From the NCBI RefSeq assembly GCF_036084755.1, contig NZ_CP107968.1:2424501-2488500 (forward strand): DNA of 64,000 nt. The letters are read 5' to 3'. The translations under genes were made by a program, and so were the position numbers. Under the pieces are notes generated by a model. That model did no database searches. It was not told where the DNA came from and was given only the letters and a program-made list of their open reading frames with translations. Source of the stretch: Streptomyces sp. NBC_00370. Its GTDB lineage: Bacteria; Actinomycetota; Actinomycetes; Streptomycetales; Streptomycetaceae. Each line of letters starts with the position of its first letter. Position 1 is the stretch's first letter. Shown here piece after piece: positions 26,443 to 34,745 of the stretch.

Positions 26443-27444
26443 TCACTTGAACTCAAATGGCAATTTGATTGGCATCGGCATTTTCTCCGTCTTCTTCAGT
26501 CGATGAAGACGCAGGTCTCCAGCCTTCTCCGGATCGACCCAGGCATTCCATGCTTTGATGTAGATTGCCACCTGATCGCGCATGTTCATCTTGCGCTTGG
26601 AACTGCGCTTCTGGATGTCTTTCGCCACCTCTCGTAGCGCAAGCCTCGCATCGTGGGGGTCCAGGCTCGCTCCTGACTTGAGGCCAGAGATCCATGATTC
26701 GATCTCTGCGGCGGGCGCCGCCTCAGTGGTCAAGTAGACCCCCGTTGACACTGCGGGCCAACTCGCGAACAGGTACTTTGAAAGCTCACGACCGATGGTG
26801 ACCGATTCTCTGTAACCTTCTGGATCCTCGTTGTATGCCGCTAGGATTTGGTCATTGGAAACGCGAGCCTGGGGGCCTCTCCAAGGGGCGTTCGACATCG
26901 TCTTGAAGAGAATTACATGGCGGACGGTAGAGGAAAGCTGGGGCAAGTTCTTCTCGCCTGTCGAAAAGAGGGTGTCTGCGCCACTGCGACGCTTTCCGAT
27001 GTCAAGAACTGGGAAGACTTCTTTTGATAGCCCCTCAAAAATGATCATCTCTACTGTGGTCTTTGCCTCCATAATTGCGTGGAGGCGGTGCTGGCCGTCG
27101 AGAAGTGCCCCATCGCTGTCGAAGGCGATTCCCTGGTGGGTTAGCTTCCATTCTCCTCGTAGAATTGTTTCCGCCAGCACTTTAACTTGACTCATATTCA
27201 GGCGTCTGTTTACTGCAGCCTTGGTCAGAAAAGATTCGGCGAGTTCGGGGGTTACCTTGGCGATTCGTGAGACGAGTTCATCGTTTGGTTCCTCCGGCCC
27301 CGCATCGTTGATAGTCATCCAGTCATCGTAAGTTGTCGGCGACAAGGCTCCTCGCCTTTGATCATAGGTGACAAATACTGTGCCATCTACATCCTCTGAT
27401 GATTCATTTATGCGGGTTCTGGTTGCATCCTTGCGCATCGGCAT
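26443..27444 (-). CDS. ParB/Srx-like domain protein
   Basis: A 333-residue soluble protein. The middle section reads NRRLNMSQVKVLAETILRG, then GEWKLTHQGIAFDSDGALLDGQHRLHAIMEA. The GQHR box and the layout match the ParB/sulfiredoxin-like fold seen in phage and mobile-element proteins. The C-terminal half is helical with no motif I recognise. It lies in the same low-GC segment as the TIR pair but on the other strand. ATG 27444 is my choice; ATG 27438 is equally possible, and an upstream extension has poor coding quality. No partition gene partner (ParA) or parS-like repeat is nearby, so a chromosome-partition role is unlikely. Confidence 0.65.
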   Translation of the reverse strand: MPMRKDATRTRINESSEDVDGTVFVTYDQRRGALSPTTYDDWMTINDAGPEEPNDELVSRIAKVTPELAESFLTKAAVNRRLNMSQVKVLAETILRGEWKLTHQGIAFDSDGALLDGQHRLHAIMEAKTTVEMIIFEGLSKEVFPVLDIGKRRSGADTLFSTGEKNLPQLSSTVRHVILFKTMSNAPWRGPQARVSNDQILAAYNEDPEGYRESVTIGRELSKYLFASWPAVSTGVYLTTEAAPAAEIESWISGLKSGASLDPHDARLALREVAKDIQKRSSKRKMNMRDQVAIYIKAWNAWVDPEKAGDLRLHRLKKTEKMPMPIKLPFEFK

Positions 27445-27695
27445 AACGCCCCGACTGAGTGACCAAGACGAACAACGAACAGGATTAGAAGCTTGGGGCC
27501 ACTTGGCCGCACGTTGCACCCCACGGACCACCGGGGTGGGTCTTTCCGATAGCCGGATCGTGAGCCTGGGGAGATTGCTGACATCGCCCGGGCAGTTCTC
27601 GCGCCGATGCTTCCACCTGTGCGACGGACTCGCGGTCGGCCTGTGACAGACCGTCCACGGGCGCTTCGCCCGCTGGAGCCGTCCCGCTGGGGTCG

Positions 27696-28421
27696 TCATG
27701 CCAGGTGGCGTGCTGCCAGGGCCGGGATCGTGGCGATCTTCTCCGGTGTAAGGGCCGACCAGTCGACTCCTGACGGCCGGTGGGGGTTCGGGCAGACGAT
27801 GGTCTCGTCGGGGGTGACGATCATGTCGACGCTGACGTCGTGCTCGGTGGTGGGGATCAGAGCGTCGGTCACCTGGAGGGCGTGGACGGTGGTGACGATC
27901 ACGGTCTCCGGGGTCACGAGGCCGGCCTCGGTGAGGAGGGCGAATTCGATGTCGGAGTAGCCGGCGCCCTTGCCGATGCGGGCGCCGTCGCGGTTGACGG
28001 CGACGCTGCCGAGGACGATCAGGTCCAGGGGACGGAGGGCGTCGACATCGACGGTGGGGGCGATCGTGGCGGCGATGCGGCTGGCCGCGGCCTCGGCGGG
28101 TGGGACGGTGAGGGCTGCCGGGTCGAGAAGGTAGAAGGGCTTGAGTGTGGCCAGCTTCGGGACCGCCATGTAGACGATCTTTCCCTCCTCCAGGGCCCTT
28201 GCCCTCACGGGGAGTTGGGCCTTGTCCGGGACGGCTTTGACGACGCCGGCGCGTTGCCAGGCCGGGAGTTTCGACAACCGGCCCGCAGCTTCCTCGGCAC
28301 CCTTGAAATTGGGGATGCGGCCATGGACGGAAGCGTCGTGGACGGCGTCGGCTGCGGTCAGGGCATCCCAGACCTGGGTGCGTACCGCTTGTTTGGCCTG
28401 GTCCAGGGAGCTGGCTGCCAC
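27696..28421 (-). CDS. 5-formyltetrahydrofolate cyclo-ligase family protein
   Basis: A 241-residue protein with the 5-FCL/MTHFS fold. Its C-terminal RIGKGAGYSDIEFALL corresponds to the G-x-G-x-GYYD motif and is followed by TVHALQVTDALIPTTEHDVSVDMIVTP in segments typical of the family. The N-terminal half (QAVRTQVWDAL, then FKGAEEAAGRL) is less conserved than in true cyclo-ligases, so it may act on something else. GTG 28421 has AAGGAGA just upstream. It starts 19 nt after the XRE regulator gene on the same strand, so they form an operon. Confidence 0.75.
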   Translation of the reverse strand: MAASSLDQAKQAVRTQVWDALTAADAVHDASVHGRIPNFKGAEEAAGRLSKLPAWQRAGVVKAVPDKAQLPVRARALEEGKIVYMAVPKLATLKPFYLLDPAALTVPPAEAAASRIAATIAPTVDVDALRPLDLIVLGSVAVNRDGARIGKGAGYSDIEFALLTEAGLVTPETVIVTTVHALQVTDALIPTTEHDVSVDMIVTPDETIVCPNPHRPSGVDWSALTPEKIATIPALAARHLA

Positions 28422-28440
28422 CGGGGTCTCCTTCTCTCTC

Positions 28441-29607
28441 TTACGCTGCCGTCATCAAGCCGAGCAGCCTGTCGTGGATCTCGGCGACCAGGGGTTCTTG
28501 TCGCCAGGGGCGCAACTCACGGGCCGCGCCGAAGACGATGTTCATGCCTCCACCCCCGCGAGTGGTCTCCAACTCGGCAACGGCTTCAGTGAGGCTGGCC
28601 ACGGCCGTCTCGACATCGCCCTGACGAATACGGGCGAGCGTAAGGTTCCCCAGCACGATGGCGCGTGACTTTCGCCTGTCCCGTAGCGTCTCCGCCGTAC
28701 TGGTCAGCAAGGTTTCGGCTCGCCGGTGGTCTCCGAGGGAGAGGTAGCAGGACCCTGCGAGGCGGCCGAACTGGGTGGGCGACACAAGGTCGGCGGCGGC
28801 GTCACTGCCGTCCGCGTGGTCGAGTTGACGCTCTGCGCGGGAGAGGGCTCGTTCGCAGTCTGAGGACGAACGCAGCATGGCGTGTGCCTCGGCAACGTGT
28901 AGAAGCGCCAGCCCGGACAGTGCCGGGCTCGTACGTTCGGCCTTTTCGGCTGCCTGCTCCGCGAGCGCGAGCCCGGCCCGTGCGTCGTGCGCGCCGTACA
29001 GCGCGACGTAGCCGGTGCGCAGTAAAGCGTGGGCTTCGAGGGTGGAGTCCCGTAGGTGGCGGGCGAGGTCGGTGCTCCGCTCGTAGTACGTCTTTGCGGT
29101 GACGTGATCACGACGTTGGGAGGCGTCCCAGACCAACTGGCCCATAAGCGTGCAGGCGTCGGCGTGCAGGGAGTGGAGTTCCCTTTGCACTCGTCCGCGT
29201 GCGGACCCGGCAGCGAGTTGATCAATCAGGTTGAGCTGTATCGCTGCTTCTGCGATGAGGCCGGCCGAAGGCACCCGGTCGTAACGAGCTGCGCAGTCGT
29301 CGAAGCGCGCGCGAAGTGTCGCGACGGCGGGCAGATCGACGCGATCTGGATGGAGCACCGCGTAGTCGATGGTGTCCTGTCCCTGCGGACCACCTGGCGA
29401 CCGTGCGGTCAGGAGGTCATTGAGGCCTTCGGCATCGACGCGAAGAAGGCGGGCCAGCCGTGGACGCATCCAGGGCTGTGGAGCGGTACGGCCGGATTCC
29501 CAGCGAACAACGCTGGAGCGGTCCACCTGCATGTGCTCGGCAAGCGCCTCTTGGGTGAGGCCGACGGCTCGGCGGCGTGCCGCGAGGCCGTTGCGGTGGT
29601 GCGCCAT
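28441..29607 (-). CDS. XRE-family regulator with TPR-like domain
   Basis: A 388-residue regulator. The N-terminal XRE helix-turn-helix (about 5–58) reads GLAARRRAVGLTQEALAEHM with DRSSVVRWESGRTAPQ. A linker (about 85–115) leads to a helical repeat region (about 120–380) with TPR-like pairs such as AGLALAEQAAEKAERT and HRRAETLLTSTAETL. Such proteins are common next to HATPase and accessory biosynthetic genes in Streptomyces. ATG 29607 has GGGGAG 9 nt upstream. It is divergent from the HATPase gene and upstream of the 5-FCL gene. Confidence 0.85.
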   Translation of the reverse strand: MAHHRNGLAARRRAVGLTQEALAEHMQVDRSSVVRWESGRTAPQPWMRPRLARLLRVDAEGLNDLLTARSPGGPQGQDTIDYAVLHPDRVDLPAVATLRARFDDCAARYDRVPSAGLIAEAAIQLNLIDQLAAGSARGRVQRELHSLHADACTLMGQLVWDASQRRDHVTAKTYYERSTDLARHLRDSTLEAHALLRTGYVALYGAHDARAGLALAEQAAEKAERTSPALSGLALLHVAEAHAMLRSSSDCERALSRAERQLDHADGSDAAADLVSPTQFGRLAGSCYLSLGDHRRAETLLTSTAETLRDRRKSRAIVLGNLTLARIRQGDVETAVASLTEAVAELETTRGGGGMNIVFGAARELRPWRQEPLVAEIHDRLLGLMTAA

Positions 29608-29731
29608 GAGGTCGTCTCCCCGTTTCGCCCGCCCTGTCAGGAACTTGAGGCTATGCCGACTCCCCCAGGTGACGCGTGGGTGTGCCGCATGGATGCCGCA
29701 TTGATGCGTCCATTGTGCTCTGGGCGTCGTT

Positions 29732-29770
29732 GGCTGTGGGCGGTTGTGTGCAACTCCGACGCACACAGCC
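29732..29770. promoter_or_regulatory. Palindrome in XRE/HATPase divergent region
   Basis: TGTGTGC (29745–29751) pairs with GCACACA (29761–29767), and a wider alternative pairs GGCTGTG (29732–29738) with CACAGCC (29764–29770). It lies 18 nt before the HATPase start in the only shared regulatory gap, so it is a candidate binding site for the XRE protein. Confidence 0.4.
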
Positions 29771-29787
29771 AGGAAGGTTCGCCCTCC

Positions 29788-30321
29788 ATGCCGTTCCGAA
29801 CACCCGCCGCAAAGTCCTCGTCCTTGCGTGTCCCGGCCGAAGTCGGCGCCGTGTCTTTTGCCCGCCGCAGGGTTGTCGCGATCGTCCGTGACTGGGATTT
29901 GCCAATCGCGGACGACACGGTCGAGACGCTGGAGTTGCTGGCCGGCGAGGTGATCGCGAACGCAGTGGTGCACACCGGGGAAGGCTGCCAGGTCACGGTG
30001 AGCTGGGACGGGTCCCGCGTGCGGCTGGAGGCCGAGGACAGGCAAAGCGGTCTCCTTCCGCGGCAGCCGTCGGCTGACCTGGATGAAGAGAGCGGGCGCG
30101 GGCTGCAGTTGGTTGACGGGCTCGCTCAGGCCTGGGGCTCGCGGCCGACCAAAGACGGAAAGGCAGTCTGGTTCGAGGTCGGCAGTTCCTCTTCCTCGCC
30201 ACTTTGTCCGTCGCCTGCCACATATGAAAGCGATTCCTCGGTCGGAGGCACATCACAACCGGTGGCGCCTCCCGAACCGGAGTACGGCAGAGACTCCCGT
30301 ACGCACGTCGCTGTCAACTGA
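29788..30321 (+). CDS. HATPase-domain protein (anti-sigma/RsbW-like)
   Basis: A 177-residue soluble protein. The histidine-kinase-like ATPase fold shows the N-box ELLAGEVIANAVVHTG (about 50–65) and G-box EESGRGLQLVDGLAQAWG (about 106–123). There is no sensor or phosphoacceptor domain, as in the many stand-alone RsbW-like proteins of Streptomyces that can bind anti-sigma antagonists. The C-terminal 40 residues are Ser/Pro rich and probably disordered. ATG 29788 has AGGAAGG at 29771–29777. It faces away from the XRE gene, and the peptide operon starts 154 nt later. Confidence 0.82.
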   Translation: MPFRTPAAKSSSLRVPAEVGAVSFARRRVVAIVRDWDLPIADDTVETLELLAGEVIANAVVHTGEGCQVTVSWDGSRVRLEAEDRQSGLLPRQPSADLDEESGRGLQLVDGLAQAWGSRPTKDGKAVWFEVGSSSSSPLCPSPATYESDSSVGGTSQPVAPPEPEYGRDSRTHVAVN

Positions 30322-30374
30322 ACCACTGACCGCCTGACTTCCGGACGCACGAGTCCCGATGCCAGGTACAGGCG

Positions 30375-30414
30375 CTCCGGGCGGACCAGTCCCACCACCG
30401 GTCCGCGCCCGGAG
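30375..30414. terminator. Hairpin before the small-peptide operon
   Basis: CTCCGGGCGGACC (30375–30387) pairs with GGTCCGCGCCCGGAG (30400–30414), leaving a 2-nt bulge. It follows the HATPase stop by about 50 nt and precedes the peptide gene by about 60 nt. It could end the HATPase transcript or attenuate the operon. Confidence 0.5.
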
Positions 30415-30475
30415 ACGCCCCAACCAGGGAGCGCGCAACCGGCTCGCTTCCGCCAACACCGAAGGAGATACAGCC

Positions 30476-30619
30476 ATGCCCGAGCAGAACGTGACCACCA
30501 ACGGTGGGCAGAAGGGCGACGGCCTGCTGGTTGCCCGTCGCCGGATCGCCGCCGCCCGTTCGAGGACCGAGCAGCCCTCGGACGGCGGTTCCACCGGTCG
30601 TTCCGACGGCAACGACTAG
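30476..30619 (+). CDS. 47-aa peptide, putative RiPP-type precursor
   Basis: A 47-residue peptide with a very good ribosome-binding site (GAAGGAGATA, 30461–30470). The N-terminus is polar and Gly rich (MPEQNVTTNGGQKGDG). The middle LLVARRRIAAARSR is basic and likely helical, and the tail is Ser/Gly/Asp rich (QPSDGGSTGRSDGND). No Cys is present, so lanthionine or thiazole chemistry is excluded. Arg, Ser and Asp are the obvious modifiable residues. It is the first gene of a tight operon with a JmjC hydroxylase, an aldo/keto reductase and an APH-type kinase. A substrate or precursor role is inferred from that layout. Confidence 0.65.
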   Translation: MPEQNVTTNGGQKGDGLLVARRRIAAARSRTEQPSDGGSTGRSDGND

Positions 30620-30634
30620 AAAGGGCCGCAACCG

Positions 30635-31819
30635 ATGACCACCGACGTACCCGCGGTGGTCGCGCACCTGGGCGAGGATTTCCTCGCCCAGGTGTACGGC
30701 CGCACCTACCGCCACTTCCCCGGCGAACCGGGCCGCTTCGGCGGCCTGCTCGGCTGGGACGACCTGAATGCCTTGCTCACCCACCACCGGCTCGAACCGC
30801 CCCGGCTGCGCCTCTCGTTGGACGGCGAAGCGCTGCCTGAGCACGCCTACTCGGTACCGGTCACCACCCGTCGCAGCACGGTGTGGCACCGGCTGAAGCC
30901 CGCCGAGCTGCACCGTCACCTCGCCGACGGCGCCACCCTCGTTCTGGATGCGATCGACGAACTCCACCCGGGCATTGGCGACCTCGCCCAGGAGTTGGAA
31001 CGACACCTGCGCACAGGTGTCCAGGTCAATGCGTACGCCTCGTGGACACCTGAGGAGGGCTTCGGAGTCCACTGGGACGACCACGACGTACTCGTTCTCC
31101 AACTCGACGATGCCAAGCGTTGGCGCATCTACGGCCCCACAAGGGAAGCACCGCTGCACCGGGACACGGACGTTCCCGAACCGCCGTCGAATGAGCCCCT
31201 TATCGAACTCGTCCTCGACGCAGGGGACATGCTGTATCTGCCGCGCGGTTGGTGGCACGCTGTGGCCGCCTCCGAAGGCGTTCACTCCCTCCATCTCACC
31301 TGCGGCATGCAGACGGCGACGGGCGCTGACCTCCTCCAGTGGCTTTCCGAGGACCTGCGGCGCGAAGCCGCCGTGCGCAGCGACCTGCCACGCTTCGGGA
31401 CTCGGGAGGAGAAAGCGGACTTCGTGCGGTCGCTGGGTGACCTCGTCATGAAGGGATTCGAAGACGGAACGCTCCTCGACCGGTTCCTCACCACGCGGGA
31501 CGCGACCGACCGAGCCCGCCTCGTGCCCTCACTGCCGTACGTCGAAGGCGTACCGCCCGACCCCGCTCTCGCAGTACACCTCGTCACCGCCCGCGCAAGG
31601 TTGCGTAGCGACGAGGAGGGCAATGTGGTGCTGACGGCAGGGGGAGAAGAATGGGCCTTCTCCGCACAGGCCGCGCCCCTGCTCTCCCTCCTCGTGGCCG
31701 GAGGTCACCACCGGCTGGACGCACTGGCCCACGCAGCCGGGCTTCGCATCGGGCAGGTGGCGTTACTCGTAAGTCAGCTTGTGGACGGCGAGATCGCAGC
31801 CGTGGGGCGGGCCGAATGA
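30635..31819 (+). CDS. JmjC/cupin 2-oxoglutarate hydroxylase
   Basis: A 394-residue non-haem iron oxygenase of the ribosomal-oxygenase (YcfD/MINA53/NO66) type. The iron triad is visible as His146-x-Asp148 in GVHWDDHD and His208 in YLPRGWWHAV. The KRWRIYG strand between them is typical. The C-terminal about 65 residues look like the winged-helix domain found in these enzymes. Known relatives hydroxylate Arg or His in ribosomal proteins. Here the gene follows a 47-residue Arg-rich peptide after 15 nt, so that peptide is the likely substrate. AAGGG near 30620–30625 serves ATG 30635. The stop overlaps the next start by 4 nt (ATGA). Confidence 0.88.
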   Translation: MTTDVPAVVAHLGEDFLAQVYGRTYRHFPGEPGRFGGLLGWDDLNALLTHHRLEPPRLRLSLDGEALPEHAYSVPVTTRRSTVWHRLKPAELHRHLADGATLVLDAIDELHPGIGDLAQELERHLRTGVQVNAYASWTPEEGFGVHWDDHDVLVLQLDDAKRWRIYGPTREAPLHRDTDVPEPPSNEPLIELVLDAGDMLYLPRGWWHAVAASEGVHSLHLTCGMQTATGADLLQWLSEDLRREAAVRSDLPRFGTREEKADFVRSLGDLVMKGFEDGTLLDRFLTTRDATDRARLVPSLPYVEGVPPDPALAVHLVTARARLRSDEEGNVVLTAGGEEWAFSAQAAPLLSLLVAGGHHRLDALAHAAGLRIGQVALLVSQLVDGEIAAVGRAE

Positions 31820-32712
31820 GCGCCCGGCTCGCGGCCGGAACATACCGATGCCGTGATGTGACACGGTCGGCGGCGGCCGCCGTGGACGCCGGAGTGACGT
31901 GGCTCGACACGGCGCCGAACTACGCGGCCGGTACGGCCGAGGCATCTCTGCGGCCGTTACTCGACGCGTGCCCACAGGTGCGCGTCTCGACCAAGGTCGG
32001 TTTCGTACCCGACTCCGACCGGCAGGCCGCTCGCGGCGCCGGCGCGTTGGCGTACGACCGCGATCAAGCCCACTGCCTGACGCGCCCCTACATCGCCTGG
32101 CAGCTTGCCCGTAGCCACACCCGCCTCGGTCGTGCCCCGGACCTGGTCTTCGTCCACAACCCGGAACACGGCCGGACAGACCGGGCTGAGGTATCGCAGA
32201 CGCTGGCCGACACGTTCGAGGAACTGGAACACGCGGCGGACGCCGACAAGATCGGTGGCTACGGTGTCGCCACCTGGTCGGGACTGTCGAGCGGCATGTT
32301 CACCATTCGGGAACTGACGGCTCTGGCGGAATCAGTGGGCGGGCCACACCACCACTTCCGCGCTGCGCAGTTCCCAGTCTCGCTCATCCATCTCGCCGTC
32401 GTGGCGGACGCACTCAACGGGCACGGAGCGCTGGCAGAGGCGCGGGGAGCCGGGCTCGATGTCTTCGTATCGGCCCCTCTGGGAGGCGGCGAACTTCTCA
32501 GCGCCATGACGGAGGATCTGCTACGCGTCATCGACCCCGCTGCCTCCCCGGCGCAGGCCGCGCTACTGGTCGCCTTGTCGGCCCCCGGGGTGTCACGCGT
32601 CCTGTTGTCGGCAAGCACACCGGCACACTGGGCGGATGCCCTGGGCGCCACCGTCTGCGAGCCCTTGTCGCCCGATCGTCTGAGAAAGGTCATCGATGTC
32701 CTCGGAAGCTGA
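31816..32712 (+). CDS. Aldo/keto reductase
   Basis: A 298-residue (beta/alpha)8 oxidoreductase. The catalytic tetrad is complete: Asp31 (WLDTAPNY), Tyr36, Lys60 (VSTKVGF) and His114 (LVFVHNPEH). The N-terminus GTYRCRDV stands for the usual G-T/G-x-G start and is a little short. The C-terminal cofactor part is weakly conserved (VSRVLLSASTPAHW), so NADPH binding should be checked. The gene is translationally coupled to the JmjC gene through ATGA and overlaps the kinase gene by 17 nt. It may reduce a carbonyl produced on the peptide or on a small co-substrate. Confidence 0.85.
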   Translation: MSARLAAGTYRCRDVTRSAAAAVDAGVTWLDTAPNYAAGTAEASLRPLLDACPQVRVSTKVGFVPDSDRQAARGAGALAYDRDQAHCLTRPYIAWQLARSHTRLGRAPDLVFVHNPEHGRTDRAEVSQTLADTFEELEHAADADKIGGYGVATWSGLSSGMFTIRELTALAESVGGPHHHFRAAQFPVSLIHLAVVADALNGHGALAEARGAGLDVFVSAPLGGGELLSAMTEDLLRVIDPAASPAQAALLVALSAPGVSRVLLSASTPAHWADALGATVCEPLSPDRLRKVIDVLGS

Positions 32713-33586
32713 CAACCCCGAGGTCGCCTCGCGCATGCGCAGGGCCCATACCGTGGCGTGCGGCGCCCTCAAGACTGTCCCTGACACTCGGCCGTCCGGC
32801 AGAGGAGCGCATGAGGCGTGGGGGTGGCGGGGACGCACGCTGGGCCGGCCCGTCACCGGGCCATACGGCCCCGGATGGCTGCGTGTGGTCCACAGCCCGT
32901 CCGACAGAGCGAGCGGCAAGCTGTGGACCGGACCGGAGGACGCCGAACGGTTACTGCCCCAGGAGATTCCGCGCCCTTCTCTGCGTCGTGTACGGCAGTG
33001 GACCGAGGGGGAGGACGCCTATAGAGCAGAGCTCTATGACCACGTCAGCGGCGGCACCCTCTCCCCCACTCCGGTGCCTGCCGTCATGCCGCGCTTGGCG
33101 ACCGGATGGTGGGAGGGACTTCGGAAGGCCCTCGACTGTCTCTCGGCGGTCAAGACCGATCGCACAGCCGTACGCCAGGCATACCTGGACCGCGCCATGC
33201 CGAAGTACCTCGCCTTTCTCGACGGTCCGGTCCCCACGACTGCGCCCGCGTGGTCCACCGCGCACGGCGACCTGCACTGGGCCAACCTCGCCGGTCCCGA
33301 GCTCGGCATCATGGACTGGGAAGGCTGGGGTACCGCCCCATCTGGTTACGACGCTGCCCTCCTGCACGCGTACAGCCTCGCGACGCCGGAAACCGCTCAG
33401 CACGTCCGCCAAGAACTCGCCGCCCTTCTCGACAGTGACGCCGGGCGCTTCGCGGAGCTGGTGGTGATCACCGAACTCCTCCAGAGTGCCGAACGCGGGG
33501 ACAACGTGGAACTCGTCCCCGCGCTGCGGCGGAGGGCCGGGGAGGTCTGGCAGCGGATCACGACCGACGAAGTGACCACTCCCTGA
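32696..33586 (+). CDS. APH-type phosphotransferase
   Basis: A 296-residue kinase of the aminoglycoside/choline kinase fold. The catalytic loop HGDLHWANL (about 189–197) and the metal-binding IMDWEGWG (about 205–212) are intact. The N-lobe is short and divergent (GWLRVVHSPSDRASGKLW), with no obvious glycine-rich loop. ATG 32696 has GAGAAAGG 6 nt upstream and lies inside the aldo/keto reductase gene. As the last gene of the peptide operon it could phosphorylate the peptide or a small molecule, or give self-resistance. The choice between these is open. Confidence 0.8.
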   Translation: MSSEADNPEVASRMRRAHTVACGALKTVPDTRPSGRGAHEAWGWRGRTLGRPVTGPYGPGWLRVVHSPSDRASGKLWTGPEDAERLLPQEIPRPSLRRVRQWTEGEDAYRAELYDHVSGGTLSPTPVPAVMPRLATGWWEGLRKALDCLSAVKTDRTAVRQAYLDRAMPKYLAFLDGPVPTTAPAWSTAHGDLHWANLAGPELGIMDWEGWGTAPSGYDAALLHAYSLATPETAQHVRQELAALLDSDAGRFAELVVITELLQSAERGDNVELVPALRRRAGEVWQRITTDEVTTP

Positions 33587-33640
33587 TGCCCTGTTGAGCT
33601 GCGCCTCAGTGCGTACCGGCAGTGGTCGCAGGCTCGTAGG

Positions 33641-34102
33641 TCAGTCGAGGCAGAATTCGTTGCCTTCTGGGTCTGTCATGACGATGAAGCCCGCGTTCAT
33701 CGGGGGTTCCGGGTCGCTGCGGTGCAGGCGGGTTGCTCCTAGGGTTACCAGGCGGGTGCATTCCGATTCCAGGGCTGCCATGCGGGCCTCGCCCTGGAGG
33801 CCGGGGGCGGCTCGGACGTCCAGGTGGACTCGGTTTTTGGCCACCTTGCCCTCCGGGACCTGCTGGAAGAACACGCGGGGGCCGTGGCCTTCCGGGTCTT
33901 CGATGGCTGACTTGGTGTTGCGTTCCGCCTCCGGGACGCCGAGTTGTGCCAGGAAGTCGTCCCAGGCGGCCAGTGGGTCCGCGCCCTCGGGGAGGTCCAC
34001 GCCGGGTGGGCCCGGGTGGATGTAGCCCAGGGCTTCACGCCAGAAGGTCGACAGGGACTTGGGGTCGTGGGCGTCGAAGGTGACCTGGATGTGGCGGCTC
34101 AT
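33641..34102 (-). CDS. VOC/glyoxalase-like protein
   Basis: A 153-residue protein with two beta-alpha-beta-beta-beta repeats. It begins IQVTFDAHDPKSLSTFWREALGY (in segments) and ends VMTDPEGNEFCLD, the usual VOC ending that holds a metal ligand Glu. A central KNRVHLDVRA strand supplies the other ligand region. It is common in Streptomyces and has no known substrate. Its start overlaps the stop of the DinB-like gene by 4 nt, so the two are translationally coupled. Confidence 0.85.
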   Translation of the reverse strand: MSRHIQVTFDAHDPKSLSTFWREALGYIHPGPPGVDLPEGADPLAAWDDFLAQLGVPEAERNTKSAIEDPEGHGPRVFFQQVPEGKVAKNRVHLDVRAAPGLQGEARMAALESECTRLVTLGATRLHRSDPEPPMNAGFIVMTDPEGNEFCLD

Positions 34103-34686
34103 CGGGGGGCTCCGTTCTTGGTGGGCGTGGTGTGGAGGTAGAGGTCGCGCAGCAGGCAGACCTCGGCCAGGTGGTGGATCAGTTCACGGTGGATGTGCAG
34201 CACCAGGGTGGCCATGGGGGCGTCCGGGTACGGTTCCTTCGCGCCGACCGGCACGCGGAGGGCTGCGTCGTCCAGGGTGGCCAACCCCGCGGTCCAGACG
34301 TCGAGTTCGGCGTCGAGTTGGTCCAGCGCGGTGGCCGCGGTGGCGGCGTAGTCCCAGGTGTCGTACGTCGCCGCCGGCGCGCCGAAGTGTGACGCGTTGC
34401 GCATGGCCAGTACGCCGACGATGACGTGTGCGAGCCGCCAGGCGATCGTGGTGAACGGCGCGGGGGTCGGGGTGGGGAAGGCGTAGTCGATCGTGAACGG
34501 ACCGGAGCCGATCGCCGCGGGCGCCTGTGAGGTGCCGCGCGGGCGTACGGTCCAGGCGTCCGGGGCCGGTGACCAGAAGTACTCGTCGTCGGTGAGACCG
34601 GCGAGCCGTGGGCGGATCCGGTGCGTCCAGTGGAACTGCCACTGCTCGCGCAGTGTCCGGTTCCAGTCGAATTCTTCTGCGTCCAT
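34099..34686 (-). CDS. DinB-family protein
   Basis: A 195-residue four-helix protein of the DinB/YfiT type, starting MDAEEFDWNRTLREQWQFHW and containing WRLAHVIVGVLAMRNASHFG and LVLHIHRELIHHLAEVCLLRDLY. Metal-binding His residues typical of the fold are present in the first and last helices. Members include thiol transferases that use mycothiol, but the specific role here is unknown. It is the first gene of a two-gene unit with the VOC protein. Confidence 0.82.
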   Translation of the reverse strand: MDAEEFDWNRTLREQWQFHWTHRIRPRLAGLTDDEYFWSPAPDAWTVRPRGTSQAPAAIGSGPFTIDYAFPTPTPAPFTTIAWRLAHVIVGVLAMRNASHFGAPAATYDTWDYAATAATALDQLDAELDVWTAGLATLDDAALRVPVGAKEPYPDAPMATLVLHIHRELIHHLAEVCLLRDLYLHTTPTKNGAPR

Positions 34687-34745
34687 GGGGTCACCGTTTC
34701 ACCACTTGCGGACAGGTTCCGTCCGCCATACCGAGGGTCAGGGGG

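Noticed and set aside
27445..27699. N-terminal extension of the ParB-like protein to 418 residues
   Set aside because: The extra residues have no conserved look, no ribosome-binding site is present, and they would overlap the neighbouring gene's end.
30476..30619. Peptide as lanthipeptide or thiopeptide precursor
   Set aside because: It has no Cys, and no LanM, YcaO or RRE-bearing gene is nearby.
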